Shown: positions 47,726 through 56,521 of the stretch, in pieces
Numbering within the stretch: position 1 is the stretch's first letter
Layout: each line of letters starts with the position of its first letter
Assembly: GCA_903876795.1 (NCBI GenBank)
Contig: CAIRBK010000041.1
Coordinates: forward strand, 1 to 64,000
Reading direction: 5' to 3'
DNA length: 64,000 nt
DNA from: an uncultured Verrucomicrobiota bacterium
Lineage (GTDB): Bacteria; Verrucomicrobiota; Verrucomicrobiia; Opitutales; Opitutaceae
Made by a program: the position numbers and the translations under genes
The notes under the pieces: generated by a model
The model's database searches: none
What the model saw: the letters and a program-made list of their open reading frames with translations, nothing else
What the model was told of the DNA's origin: nothing

Positions 47726-49248
47726 GCCGGCCGGTCCTTGATCTTCCTGGCGGGAACACCGCCCCAAACCTCGAAGGAGGGCACGTCTTGGGTGACGACG
47801 CTGCCTGCCCCGATCACTGCGCCGCGACCGATATGAACACCCGGGAGAACGACCACGTTGCACCCCACCCAAACGTCGTCGTCGATTCGTACGGAAGCAC
47901 CGACGAAACCTTGGCATTGAATGGGCATCTCTCGGGAATGGTAACAGTGGTTGCTCGAGGTGATGTAGGTATTGGCCCCGATCAGAACCTGTCTTCCTAT
48001 GGTTATGTCAGCATATACGTTTAGCCGGGTGTTGAAGCCTAGAAAAACATGGTCGCCTATCTCAAGACGTCCCGCGCTTTGTTCTGGCGATGAAAACCAC
48101 AGACTCACCCCGTGCTCCCAAATCAGTTCCCGCCCGAGCACCATTGAGTCGGCCGACGGTAGATACCCGTAAACGCGCAACGACGGTTCGCAGTCGCCGC
48201 CGCCCCGAAAAATGCGCTTTCGTATCCGCGACGCGACGCGCCCCATGCGCCTCCTTGCTAGAAACCTCCTCCAAGGCCCGCAACGGTTCTCGATTATCCG
48301 CTCCAGATAGGTTTGCAGCAGGAATCCGTCGGCCAGCAGGAGACGCAGTTTGGACCAGCCGCGCGAATTTACCAGCAGGGCGAGACCAATATCGGCGCGG
48401 CGTATCCGATAGTGCATCGAGTGGAAATTCGGAGCAAAAAGCCGGTCAAGCTCGGCCAGCACTCGGGCTCCGTCTCGGGAGTCAAACGAGGCTGGGAACG
48501 GAGCCAATCCAAGGGCCCCCAGCAAGAGCTCCCGGGATGTTTCCGAAAGCGAAAGCCCCCGCACATACGACCGACGTATGATGGAAATTTGCGCTTCCTG
48601 TTGTGTTCGTCGGTTTACACCCACTGAAGCCCCGTGCCGCCGGTAGCGCAGGAGGGGATCAGGGAGATTCGCGAAACGGACGCGCGAGCTCAGCCGGCAC
48701 CACAATTCATAATCTTCGGTCACCCCGAAGGCCGGATCATAACGATTCAATGGATCGCGCAGCAGATGGGCCCGAATCATCAGTGCCGGATGCGCCAGAG
48801 GATCACGAAACATCAGTTCAGTCCTGATTTCCGCGTCCGAGAGCGGGTAGATCGTTCGCTCGCAGACTCGTCCTTCGGAATCGATGATTTCCAGACCGGT
48901 GCCGACTATGCCAATTTCCGGGTGGGCCTCTAGAAACGTTGTCTGGCGCGCGAATCGTTCGGGATGACACAGGTCGTCGCCGTCGAAGCGGGCGATGTAG
49001 GTGCAGCCTTCGCTTTTCTCCAACAGTGCGTTCAGGGAGGCGGCAACGCCCAGGCTCGTCTCATGACGAACGACCAAGACAGGGAAACGGCTCTCCCCGG
49101 AGAGAATCTCGCCTGTTGAGTCGGTCGAGCCATCGTCGCAAGCAAGCAGGCGGAAGTCTTGGAATGTTTGCCGGGCCAGGCTATCGAGCGCCGCCTTGAG
49201 AAAGCGCTCGCCGTTTTTTACGGGAAGAATGACGTCGATCCTGCTCAT
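47722..49248 (-). CDS. GT2 glycosyltransferase fused to a hexapeptide acyltransferase
   Basis: A 508-residue two-domain protein. Residues about 1-230 are a GT2 transferase: IDVILPVKNGERFLKAALDS, ACDDGSTDSTGEIL, and RFDGDDLCHPERFARQ as the metal motif. A middle region of about 160 residues is not recognised. Residues about 393-508 are a left-handed beta-helix acyltransferase: GDHVFLGFNTRLNVYADITI, NHCYHSREMP with the catalytic His, and VRIDDDVWVGCNVVVLPGVH, ending GGVPARKIKDRPA. The fusion suggests that one protein adds a sugar and acetylates it or its neighbour. No stop or frameshift lies between the halves. The start at 49248 overlaps the next gene stop by ATGA; an upstream ATG at 49284 is possible. 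Confidence 0.86.
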   Translation of the reverse strand: MSRIDVILPVKNGERFLKAALDSLARQTFQDFRLLACDDGSTDSTGEILSGESRFPVLVVRHETSLGVAASLNALLEKSEGCTYIARFDGDDLCHPERFARQTTFLEAHPEIGIVGTGLEIIDSEGRVCERTIYPLSDAEIRTELMFRDPLAHPALMIRAHLLRDPLNRYDPAFGVTEDYELWCRLSSRVRFANLPDPLLRYRRHGASVGVNRRTQQEAQISIIRRSYVRGLSLSETSRELLLGALGLAPFPASFDSRDGARVLAELDRLFAPNFHSMHYRIRRADIGLALLVNSRGWSKLRLLLADGFLLQTYLERIIENRCGPWRRFLARRRMGRVASRIRKRIFRGGGDCEPSLRVYGYLPSADSMVLGRELIWEHGVSLWFSSPEQSAGRLEIGDHVFLGFNTRLNVYADITIGRQVLIGANTYITSSNHCYHSREMPIQCQGFVGASVRIDDDVWVGCNVVVLPGVHIGRGAVIGAGSVVTQDVPSFEVWGGVPARKIKDRPA

Positions 49249-50402
49249 GGTTTGGGTGGAGCGCTGTTTGCCGATGCGGCGCAAACAAGTGTTTCGGCGA
49301 ACGTCGCTATAGGATCAGCCGGAGCGAGCGAGCGAATGTCCCGACCTGCGCGCAGTCCGAGTTCGCGCCATTCGTGGCGACGGAGCCAAGCGCGTTCGAG
49401 CGCTTCGTCGAGGGCGCGCATGGTCGGCCCTGCGGCAACGAAACCGTTAACGTTGTCGTCAACAATCTCGGGGTTTCCGGCCACGTCGGTCACAACACAC
49501 ATGCGGTGCGCCATCATCGCTTCGATCGCGGCCAGCGGCATACCCTCGACGCGACTTGGCAGCACGAGGGCGTGGTGGTCTTTCCAGACTGTTCCGATGT
49601 CATTGGCGAATCCTTCGAAGGTAACAGTTTCAAGTCCTGCGGCTGCCCGACGTAACACATCCTCCGAGGCACCATTGCCAAACAACGCGAAGCGCAGCGG
49701 TCTACGGCGCCACTTGGGCTGGTCGAGTACGCGGAAGAGGATATCCTGGCCCTTGCTTCCTGGTTCTAGGCGTCCCACGCAAGCCATCCTGAGTGGCTCG
49801 TCGACGGAGGGCCAAGTCGGCGTGGTATTGCGATCTATATTGAACGGGTTCCAGACGACTTCGGACTGCGGCAGCGGCGCCGCCAGCTGCATGCGTACCA
49901 GATCACGATTCGAGCGCGATACGAAGTAGCACCGGTGAGCGGATTCGAAGCCGAGGCGCAATTGTTCCAGATGTTCTCCGACCGGCCACCAAGCGTCTTG
50001 GGCGGCCTGAACCATCAAAGCGTAACGAACGCCCAGTTCCCGACATGCCCGAAGCCATTCCGAGCCGTCATATTGACCGGCCTGAGCGATAAAAACCAGG
50101 TCCGGGCGCAAGGCGCGCACCTGATGGTCGAGAATCTGGACTTCATGAGAAATTCGCTGCCACCGCCTCCGCCAGCGCCGCACACGCTCTCCCCATTTGG
50201 GACTGTAGCTTATCGGTATGGGTTGAAATTTAACGCCCGCAGCCAGCGTTTTCAGAAGGGTGGCGGGTTGCAGGGTGAATTCGCGCCTCAACACCACGAC
50301 TTCATGGCCTTGGTCCGCCATGCGACGTGCGGCCCCGGCCCACAGTTCTTCGCTGCCTCCCCATGGAACCACCTCAAGCGTCGAAATAATCAGAATACGC
50401 AT
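49245..50402 (-). CDS. GT4 glycosyltransferase
   Basis: A 385-residue GT-B enzyme. It opens MRILIISTLEVVPWGGSEELWAGA with the acceptor loop WGGSEEL, and has VGRLEPGSKGQDILFRVL and LPSRVEGMPLAAIEAMMAHR in the donor domain. RVEGMPLAAIEAM supplies the two glutamates seven residues apart. It overlaps the fusion gene by four bases and lies 16 bases after the GT2 gene upstream. Specificity is unknown. Confidence 0.89.
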   Translation of the reverse strand: MRILIISTLEVVPWGGSEELWAGAARRMADQGHEVVVLRREFTLQPATLLKTLAAGVKFQPIPISYSPKWGERVRRWRRRWQRISHEVQILDHQVRALRPDLVFIAQAGQYDGSEWLRACRELGVRYALMVQAAQDAWWPVGEHLEQLRLGFESAHRCYFVSRSNRDLVRMQLAAPLPQSEVVWNPFNIDRNTTPTWPSVDEPLRMACVGRLEPGSKGQDILFRVLDQPKWRRRPLRFALFGNGASEDVLRRAAAGLETVTFEGFANDIGTVWKDHHALVLPSRVEGMPLAAIEAMMAHRMCVVTDVAGNPEIVDDNVNGFVAAGPTMRALDEALERAWLRRHEWRELGLRAGRDIRSLAPADPIATFAETLVCAASANSAPPKP

Positions 50403-50418
50403 CGGCGTCTTTGCACTA

Positions 50419-51423
50419 CTATGACCTGCGGAATAGTTTCCTGCCCAAGGCCAACGCGAGGGGGGGAAGGAAAGCGGTCCACGTCAGTTCAAGCCCGACA
50501 GGGCGACTGTGCAGCGCGTCGAATTGATCGAGTGCCGGCGGAATCTGGTTTTCTAGTTTGAGGCCTTGAATACACCAAGGCGCGCGCAACAAGGAGAGTA
50601 CAGCGTTGAGCTGGCTCTGAGGGCATGACTGAAGCCGAGTCGCTAACAGGTTCTCAAGATCAACGCCGGCATCCCGGGTGGTCTGGAGTATCCAGCGTGT
50701 CGTGTCAGTCATGTGGGCGATGGTTTTTTCCGCATCGAAATTACGGCCGTCCTGCTGCGGATGCATGCGGATAAAGACTGCCGGAACCGGATCAAACAAA
50801 ACAGATCCCTGCCGGGAAAGGGCGACCGAGAGCATTCGATCCGTGTCAAACGGGTTGCCAAGCTCGTAAACCCCCAATGACGATTGCAGCGCCGTGCGCC
50901 GCGCGATCAAGCAGGAGTAACGCAGCGGTGTGCCCGCCAGGCAAGCAAGGCTGACATTGGGTGCCGAGAGGGACCACACGCCGGTCGTTGCTGGAAAACC
51001 CGCGCCCAACCAACAGGCGAAACTGGGGTCTCCCTGAGCGGGGGTGGTTTCAGCCGCCACTTCGCTAAAGGCGGCGTAGCGGGCGGCCGCCAGAGGGTTT
51101 GCATCGAGATCGGCCAACGATTGCGCGAGGTGATGCGGTGCCCACCAGTCGTCGTCGTGCAACACGGCCACGTAGTCGGTGGTCACCGAGTTCCCCAGCG
51201 CGACAAAGTGCGGATTGGGCAATAGCGCTGGCTCGCGGAAGGTGTAGCGGATAGGCAGTCCGGGGAATTCGCGGCAGACGCTTTCGGATGAACGGTCGCC
51301 GCCGTTTTCCGAAACATGCACAGCCGCTATCCGATCCTGGGCACGCTGGCGGCCGACTGAGGCCAGCGCTGTGCGCAACATTTCCGGTCGCCGGCAGGTG
51401 GGGATGATGACGGTCAGGTCCAT
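50419..51423 (-). CDS. GT2 glycosyltransferase
   Basis: A 334-residue GT-A enzyme. It opens DLTVIIPTCRRPEMLRTAL, then VAVLHDDDWWAPHHLAQSL with the Asp cluster of the metal site (about 92-95). A hydrophobic C-terminal segment near residues 315-325 may touch the membrane. The start at 51423 was chosen because it begins the GT2 fold and directly follows the wzt stop; the frame is open to 51555 only inside wzt. Specificity is unknown. Confidence 0.86.
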   Translation of the reverse strand: MDLTVIIPTCRRPEMLRTALASVGRQRAQDRIAAVHVSENGGDRSSESVCREFPGLPIRYTFREPALLPNPHFVALGNSVTTDYVAVLHDDDWWAPHHLAQSLADLDANPLAAARYAAFSEVAAETTPAQGDPSFACWLGAGFPATTGVWSLSAPNVSLACLAGTPLRYSCLIARRTALQSSLGVYELGNPFDTDRMLSVALSRQGSVLFDPVPAVFIRMHPQQDGRNFDAEKTIAHMTDTTRWILQTTRDAGVDLENLLATRLQSCPQSQLNAVLSLLRAPWCIQGLKLENQIPPALDQFDALHSRPVGLELTWTAFLPPLALALGRKLFRRS

Positions 51424-51424
51424 T

Positions 51425-52672
51425 TCAGGTGATCGCTGTGTTCTGCCAGTCCAACTTTGGGCGGATGCAGCCGATGATGGTTCCGGTAAACTCGTTCCTG
51501 CCCGCTCCGGTCTCATGCACCGTGAAAGTAATGGCGTCGGTAAGGTGGATCTCAATGCGCGCGGAATCCGTGATGAGAATAATGCTCACGCTGTAGAGCC
51601 CGTCGTTGAGGAAATTGGCCGGCAGACGCACCCGGTCGCGATAAATGCCTACGGAGGGGGTCGAATTTCCCGGGCCGCTGCTGAGGACGCAGGCGCCGTG
51701 CTTGTCGAAGAGATGGATACTCGAAGTAAGCGTGAGGTCGGGTGTGTGAACCGCAAACTCGTATTCGATAAAGACATCCCGATCAATCGGCACGTCGTGC
51801 GAGATACGACCTTCGGTGACGATCCGGGCGCGGTGCAGTCTGACACGGTTGTTGCCGGCCCGGGGGTCTTCCGGCGGCCAGGCGACCTCGCCACCCGCAT
51901 GATCTCCGGATCGGATGTAGGACGCGACGACCTCGCCGGCCTGTCCCGCGAATTTGACCCTACCGTTCTCCATGAAGATCGCTCGTCCGCAGAGATTGGC
52001 CACGACGCCCAGGTTGTGGCTTACGAAAATCACCGTGCGCCCGGCGTCGCGGGAAACCTGGTTGATTTTGCCGAGACATTTTTTCTGAAAGGCTGCGTCG
52101 CCCACGGCGAGGACCTCGTCGATGATCAGGATTTCGGGCTCCAGATGGGCGGCCACCGAGAATGCCAGACGCACATACATGCCACTGCTGTAGCGTTTCA
52201 CTGGTGTGTCCAAAAAACGCTCCACCTCGGCGAATGCGACGATCTCGTCGAACTTGCGGCGTATCTCCGCCCGGCTCATGCCGAGGATGGCGCCGTTCAG
52301 ATAGATGTTGTCCCTGCCGGTCAGATCCGGATGAAACCCCGTGCCGACCTCCAGCAGGCTGGCCGCGCGGCCCTGCAGCATGATGCGGCCGGTGGTCGGA
52401 CCGGTGATGCGCGAGAGGATTTTGAGCAGCGTGGATTTGCCCGCGCCGTTGCGGCCAATGATACCGACCACCTCGCCGCGCTTGATCTCGAAATTCACGT
52501 CGCGCAACGCCCAGAAATCCTCGCGTTGGAGGCGGGTGTTACAGCGCACGCGCCGCCATGCGAGGCGGGCCAGGTGGTGGAGGCTTTCGCCGAGGGTGTC
52601 CTGTCCGGCAAGGTGGCTCAGCCGGTAGCGCTTGGAAACGTTCTCCGCGCGGATGACAATATCGTCGCTCAT
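51425..52672 (-). CDS. wzt: Polysaccharide ABC exporter ATPase with C-terminal glycan-binding domain (Wzt type)
   Basis: The ATPase of an O-antigen/capsule-type ABC exporter. The 415-residue protein has Walker A GRNGAGKST (about 76), the Wzt/TagH-type signature RYSSGMYVRLAFS (about 160), Walker B ILIIDEVLAVGD and the H-loop VSHN. The C-terminal region (about 265-415) is a beta-sandwich like the Wzt carbohydrate-binding domain that recognises the finished chain end. The start at MSDDIV (52672) is two bases from the wzm stop; longer frames upstream lie in wzm. With Wzm it should export undecaprenyl-linked glycan to the periplasm. Confidence 0.93.
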   Translation of the reverse strand: MSDDIVIRAENVSKRYRLSHLAGQDTLGESLHHLARLAWRRVRCNTRLQREDFWALRDVNFEIKRGEVVGIIGRNGAGKSTLLKILSRITGPTTGRIMLQGRAASLLEVGTGFHPDLTGRDNIYLNGAILGMSRAEIRRKFDEIVAFAEVERFLDTPVKRYSSGMYVRLAFSVAAHLEPEILIIDEVLAVGDAAFQKKCLGKINQVSRDAGRTVIFVSHNLGVVANLCGRAIFMENGRVKFAGQAGEVVASYIRSGDHAGGEVAWPPEDPRAGNNRVRLHRARIVTEGRISHDVPIDRDVFIEYEFAVHTPDLTLTSSIHLFDKHGACVLSSGPGNSTPSVGIYRDRVRLPANFLNDGLYSVSIILITDSARIEIHLTDAITFTVHETGAGRNEFTGTIIGCIRPKLDWQNTAIT

Positions 52673-52674
52673 GG

Positions 52675-53511
52675 TCAGATAATGTCGGCAAACGAGCGCT
52701 CCGAGCGCCGGAAAAACCATACACCGGTCACGATCAAAACCGCCGCCCATGCCAAGGAAAAAACCAGACTTTCCAGGTGAAAGACCGCGCCTTCCCCAAG
52801 CAGGCACCAGCGAAATGCATCGATCACACCGGTCATGGGATTAAGCGCGAGCAAAGCCTGCCAGTTGGGTAGAAAATCGGTGCGATAACCGACCGGCGTG
52901 GCGAACACGCCGATCTGTAACAGGAACGGCACGACGATGCGGAAATCGCGAAACCGCACTGTTAGTGCCGCGAGCCAAAGACCGGCTCCGAGGGCGAGCG
53001 CCAGCGCGAGCAGGATGAACGCCGGCAGCAGCAGCGCCCGCCAAGTCGGTACAATGCCCGTCCATGCCAGCGCCGCGCCGAACAGACCGAGCAGAATCGC
53101 GAAATCGACCAATGCGACCGCCAGGGTGGCCAGAGGCACGGTCAGGCGGGGGAAGTAGATTTTGGAGATCAGGTGCGCATTTCCGACCATGCTGCCGCTT
53201 GTGTTGCTCAAGGTGTTGGCAAAGAGCTGCCAGGCCAGTTGGCCCGCCATCACCACGATGAAATAAGGCTCGTTGCCCGAGGGCATCCCGGCCAGTCGGC
53301 CGAAGACAAACGTGAAGATCGCGACCGAGGCCAGCGGCTGGATGATCGCCCATGCGGCACCCAGCAGCGTCTGCTGATAGCGCACCTTGATGTCGCGCCA
53401 TGCCAGGAAACCGAGTAGTTCACGGTAACGCCAAAGGTCGGCCCAATAGTGGCGCTCGGCGCGGCCTGCCTCGATCACCAGAGTCTGCGGCATGGCTGGG
53501 GGGATTTTCAT
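52675..53511 (-). CDS. wzm: Polysaccharide ABC exporter permease (Wzm type)
   Basis: A 278-residue ABC-2 type permease with six hydrophobic helices. The N-terminal YRELLGFLAWRDIKVRYQQT is the amphipathic interface helix of Wzm/TagG-like proteins, followed by LLGAAWAIIQPLASVAIFTF. A conserved NPMTGVIDAFRW lies before the last helix. It overlaps the upstream GT4 gene by ATGA and is followed by wzt. It forms the membrane channel for lipid-linked polysaccharide. Confidence 0.93.
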   Translation of the reverse strand: MKIPPAMPQTLVIEAGRAERHYWADLWRYRELLGFLAWRDIKVRYQQTLLGAAWAIIQPLASVAIFTFVFGRLAGMPSGNEPYFIVVMAGQLAWQLFANTLSNTSGSMVGNAHLISKIYFPRLTVPLATLAVALVDFAILLGLFGAALAWTGIVPTWRALLLPAFILLALALALGAGLWLAALTVRFRDFRIVVPFLLQIGVFATPVGYRTDFLPNWQALLALNPMTGVIDAFRWCLLGEGAVFHLESLVFSLAWAAVLIVTGVWFFRRSERSFADII

Positions 53512-54587
53512 GCTGAAAGGATACGTTGCAGCCGCTCCTTAAACAGAGGGAAGGAAAACCGGCGGACGCTGATGCGGATCGCCGCCGCATCCCATGTGGC
53601 AGTGAGCGCCGAGACACAGGCCGCCGCGAGTGCGGGCACGTCGGCGTAGGGCACCAGGCGCCCGCTTTCGGGCGTGATCACTTCGGGAGATCCGCCGGCG
53701 TCGGCCGCGATGCAGGGTTTTCCGTAAGCCATGGCTTCGAGGTAAACCAATCCGAACCCCTCCTTCTCGCTGGGCAGAGCGAAAATCGTGCAGCGCGCGA
53801 ATTCGTGGCGCAGCTGGCGGTCATCCACATAGCCGGCGAACTCGACCGCTGCATCCAGTGCGAGCTCGCGCACCCGTTGTTGCAACCTCGGGCGATCATC
53901 ACCGCGGCCGATGATGCGCAGTTTGGTGCCGGGCGCGCCTCGGAGGATGGCGGGCATTGCCTCGATGAGGTGATCCACGCCTTTGTAGCGGTCGGTGGAA
54001 CTCAGGCGCGACACCGCGAGGATGACCGGCTGGCTGGTGGTCGAAAGGGCGGAGTCCACCCCGTCCGCGTCGAGTTCCGGATCGAGGGCGTTGGGCAGCA
54101 CGACGACACGTTCCGGGTCGATCTGGATGTTTTTGAGGAGTTCTTTGCGCGTGAACTCGCTCACGCAGAGGACCCTCCAGGCACCCTTCAGGGCCCGGCG
54201 CTCCCAAAAGGTAAACGGACGCCAGACTTCGATGCCATGTGCGACCAGCACATAACGCAGTCCCGGGCGGCGCCAGCCCGCCAGCCAGGCGACAGGCAAC
54301 TGGGCCACATGGCCGCAGACTATGAGCTTGGCTCCGGCGCTTAGATTGAGCGCGGCGCGTATGAATCTGCCTATGTCACGGCCGCAGGCTTCCCAGCGAT
54401 CAAGCGCCGTTGCGAGGGAGTAGGGTCGCAGGTCCGCCGAGTCCACCGAAACGTCGTTGAGGGCGACAAATCGCACGCGGTCTTCTTTTCCGGCGAGGTC
54501 GCACAACGCCTTCAGGTAAAGCCGCAGGATACGAGGGATACCGCTGTCGGTCGTGAACAGTTCGGGGGCCAACAACAGCGTCTTCAT
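53508..54587 (-). CDS. GT4 glycosyltransferase
   Basis: A 359-residue GT-B enzyme. It starts MKTLLLAPELFTTDSGIPRI and the donor domain has ILAVSRLSSTDRYKGVDHLI, SEKEGFGLVYLEAMAYGKPCI, and ADAGGSPEVI, a complete GT4 EX7E signature. The start at 54587 forms an ATGA overlap with asnB; the longer frame upstream is inside asnB. The last residues overlap the wzm start by four bases. Specificity is unknown. Confidence 0.9.
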   Translation of the reverse strand: MKTLLLAPELFTTDSGIPRILRLYLKALCDLAGKEDRVRFVALNDVSVDSADLRPYSLATALDRWEACGRDIGRFIRAALNLSAGAKLIVCGHVAQLPVAWLAGWRRPGLRYVLVAHGIEVWRPFTFWERRALKGAWRVLCVSEFTRKELLKNIQIDPERVVVLPNALDPELDADGVDSALSTTSQPVILAVSRLSSTDRYKGVDHLIEAMPAILRGAPGTKLRIIGRGDDRPRLQQRVRELALDAAVEFAGYVDDRQLRHEFARCTIFALPSEKEGFGLVYLEAMAYGKPCIAADAGGSPEVITPESGRLVPYADVPALAAACVSALTATWDAAAIRISVRRFSFPLFKERLQRILSA

Positions 54588-56476
54588 GCGACAACAGGGC
54601 GCGGGCGGTTGATAAACGCGATGAGAATCGCCAGGGACCAGACGCGCGACCAGCCGGCGGCATCGCCTCCCGCCAGAAAACCTCGCCAATGATGTTGCAC
54701 GGTCTGCGCTTCAAAAAAACCGCTTCGGCCGATACTCTGTGTTGAGAACAAATCCTCGAGAAACGCCCTCAACGGACCGCGCATCCACACGGGGTAGGGC
54801 AACGAAAAACCTTGCTTGCGGCGGGTGTGCAGGCCGGGAGGAAGAACATCGCGTACCGCCTCGGCGAGCGCCGACTTCGGGCGGTCCGGCGTATGTCGGT
54901 ACGAGACCGGCTGGCCGGCCAGCCAGCGCACCAGCGGGCGGTCCACAAAGGGCACGCGCAGCTCCAGCGAGTGCCGCATGCTCATGACATCGCTGTCTCG
55001 CAGTAGCACGTCGGTCATGTAACCGCGCAGCTCCGCCACGCTGGCCAGGGTGAACAAGTCGGCCGAGGCGAGTTCTCCTGCGAGCGCGGCCTCGGCGGGG
55101 TGGGGTGCGTAGGGGAGGGAGGCTTCTGGTGAGAGCAGGGAGAGCCGTGTGGATTCGGCGAATACGCGCCGTTGCAGCAACGCTCGGGCCGCCGGTGAGT
55201 GGCCGTGGCGCAGGGTGTCGGCGAGTTTGCGCGAGCGGGTGTCGCCGAGATCACAGCAGTTAAGCAGGGCGGTGCGCAGCGGGCCGGGGACCCGGTTCCA
55301 GAGTGGCAACCAACGAGAGAGACGGGTGGTATTGGCAAACGAGGGATAGCCGCCGAAAAGTTCGTCCGCTCCGAGTCCTGAAACGGCGACCGTGACACCC
55401 CCGGCGCGAGCCGCTTGGCTGGCATAGTAGGTGTTGATGCCGTCGCCGGTCGGTTGGTCGAGGGAGGTGATGACCGTGTCGATTTCGGCGGCGAGGCGGG
55501 CACCCGTAAGCACGGTGGAGTGGTGGTCGGTTCCGAGGTGGCGGGCGTTATCGGCGGCCGTCTCGGCTTCAGAGTAACCGGTCTCTTCGAAGCCGATGGA
55601 AAACGTCTTCAGCCGGGAACCACCGGCGTGGGCCATCAGGGCGACGAGCGCGGTCGAGTCGAGTCCGCCGGAAAGAAACGCGCCGACCGGCACGTCGGCG
55701 GCGGAGTGCGCCCGCAGGGAGTCCTCCAGCTGCGCGCGCAGCCCGGTGGTAAATTCCTCGCGATTGCGTGCGGGTGTGGCCCCCGGGGCGGGGGCGGCCA
55801 GATCGCCCGGCGTATCGTAAGAGGTGATCGATAGCCGGCCGTCGTGCCACACGGCCGCATCGCCGGCACGGAGGCTTTGCACCGCCCGATAAATCGTGCG
55901 CGGGGCCGGCACCGAAAGCCAGGCGAGGTAGTCATTTACGCCGCCCGGGTCTATATCCGCAGGAACCGCGCCCGACGCCAACAACGCGTTGAGTTCGGAT
56001 GAAAACACCAGGCTGCCGTCGGGGCGGGTGTGGAGGTAAAGGGGTTTGATGCCGAAGGAATCACGAGCGAGCAGCAGGGTACGCTCAACCGAGTCCCAGA
56101 GCGCGAAGGCAAACATCCCTCTCAGTCGCGGCAGTGCATCGCGACCCCAGCGGACAAGCGCGGCGAGCAGCACCTCGGTGTCGCAATCGGTGGAAAATTC
56201 GTGGCGGGCGGCTAGTTCAGAGCGGAGCGCGCGGAAGTTGTAAATCGCACCGTTGAACACGAGATGCCAGCGGCCGTCGGGCGTGCTCATCGGCTGGTGT
56301 CCGCGGCCCGGGTCGAAAATCGCCAGCCGGCGCATGCCAAGTGTGGCCTCACCGCAGGTCGCCAGACCGCCATCGTCCGGGCCGCGATGCATCATGGCTT
56401 TATTCATACGCCCCACGGCTTGGGCGCGCTGATCTGGTGTCGAGTGGCGGCTGATGTAACCGGCTATGCCGCACAT
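54584..56476 (-). CDS. asnB: Asparagine synthetase-type glutamine amidotransferase
   Basis: A 630-residue two-domain enzyme. The mature Cys2 in MCGIAGYI is the glutaminase nucleophile, RLAIFDPGRGHQP and FNGAIYNFRALRSEL complete the Ntn domain, and AFLSGGLDSTALVAL (about 268-282) is the PP-loop that activates the carboxylate with ATP. It is the first gene of the locus and overlaps the next glycosyltransferase gene by four bases (ATGA). Free asparagine synthesis is possible. But AsnB-fold enzymes in O-antigen loci, such as WbpS, amidate sugar acids, and that role fits the context. A perfect 7-pair hairpin lies in the leader about 20-45 bases before the start. Confidence 0.9.
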   Translation of the reverse strand: MCGIAGYISRHSTPDQRAQAVGRMNKAMMHRGPDDGGLATCGEATLGMRRLAIFDPGRGHQPMSTPDGRWHLVFNGAIYNFRALRSELAARHEFSTDCDTEVLLAALVRWGRDALPRLRGMFAFALWDSVERTLLLARDSFGIKPLYLHTRPDGSLVFSSELNALLASGAVPADIDPGGVNDYLAWLSVPAPRTIYRAVQSLRAGDAAVWHDGRLSITSYDTPGDLAAPAPGATPARNREEFTTGLRAQLEDSLRAHSAADVPVGAFLSGGLDSTALVALMAHAGGSRLKTFSIGFEETGYSEAETAADNARHLGTDHHSTVLTGARLAAEIDTVITSLDQPTGDGINTYYASQAARAGGVTVAVSGLGADELFGGYPSFANTTRLSRWLPLWNRVPGPLRTALLNCCDLGDTRSRKLADTLRHGHSPAARALLQRRVFAESTRLSLLSPEASLPYAPHPAEAALAGELASADLFTLASVAELRGYMTDVLLRDSDVMSMRHSLELRVPFVDRPLVRWLAGQPVSYRHTPDRPKSALAEAVRDVLPPGLHTRRKQGFSLPYPVWMRGPLRAFLEDLFSTQSIGRSGFFEAQTVQHHWRGFLAGGDAAGWSRVWSLAILIAFINRPRPVVA

Positions 56477-56496
56477 GGGGAAAAGGCCGGAGAAAG

Positions 56497-56521
56497 CTTC
56501 GCCCCGTCGCTTCCGGCGAAG
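56497..56521 (-). other. Inverted repeat in the asnB leader
   Basis: CTTCGCC (56497-56503) and GGCGAAG (56515-56521) are a perfect inverted repeat with an 11-base spacer. It lies about 20-45 bases upstream of the asnB start, the likely leader of the whole glycan operon. No T-run follows, so it is not a simple terminator. It might affect initiation or bind a regulator. A chance occurrence in GC-rich sequence is possible. Confidence 0.3.

Noticed and set aside
51371-52780. A 469-codon plus-strand frame over wzt and neighbours
   Set aside because: It is fully antisense to the clear Wzt ATPase and shows no motif. It is a shadow frame.
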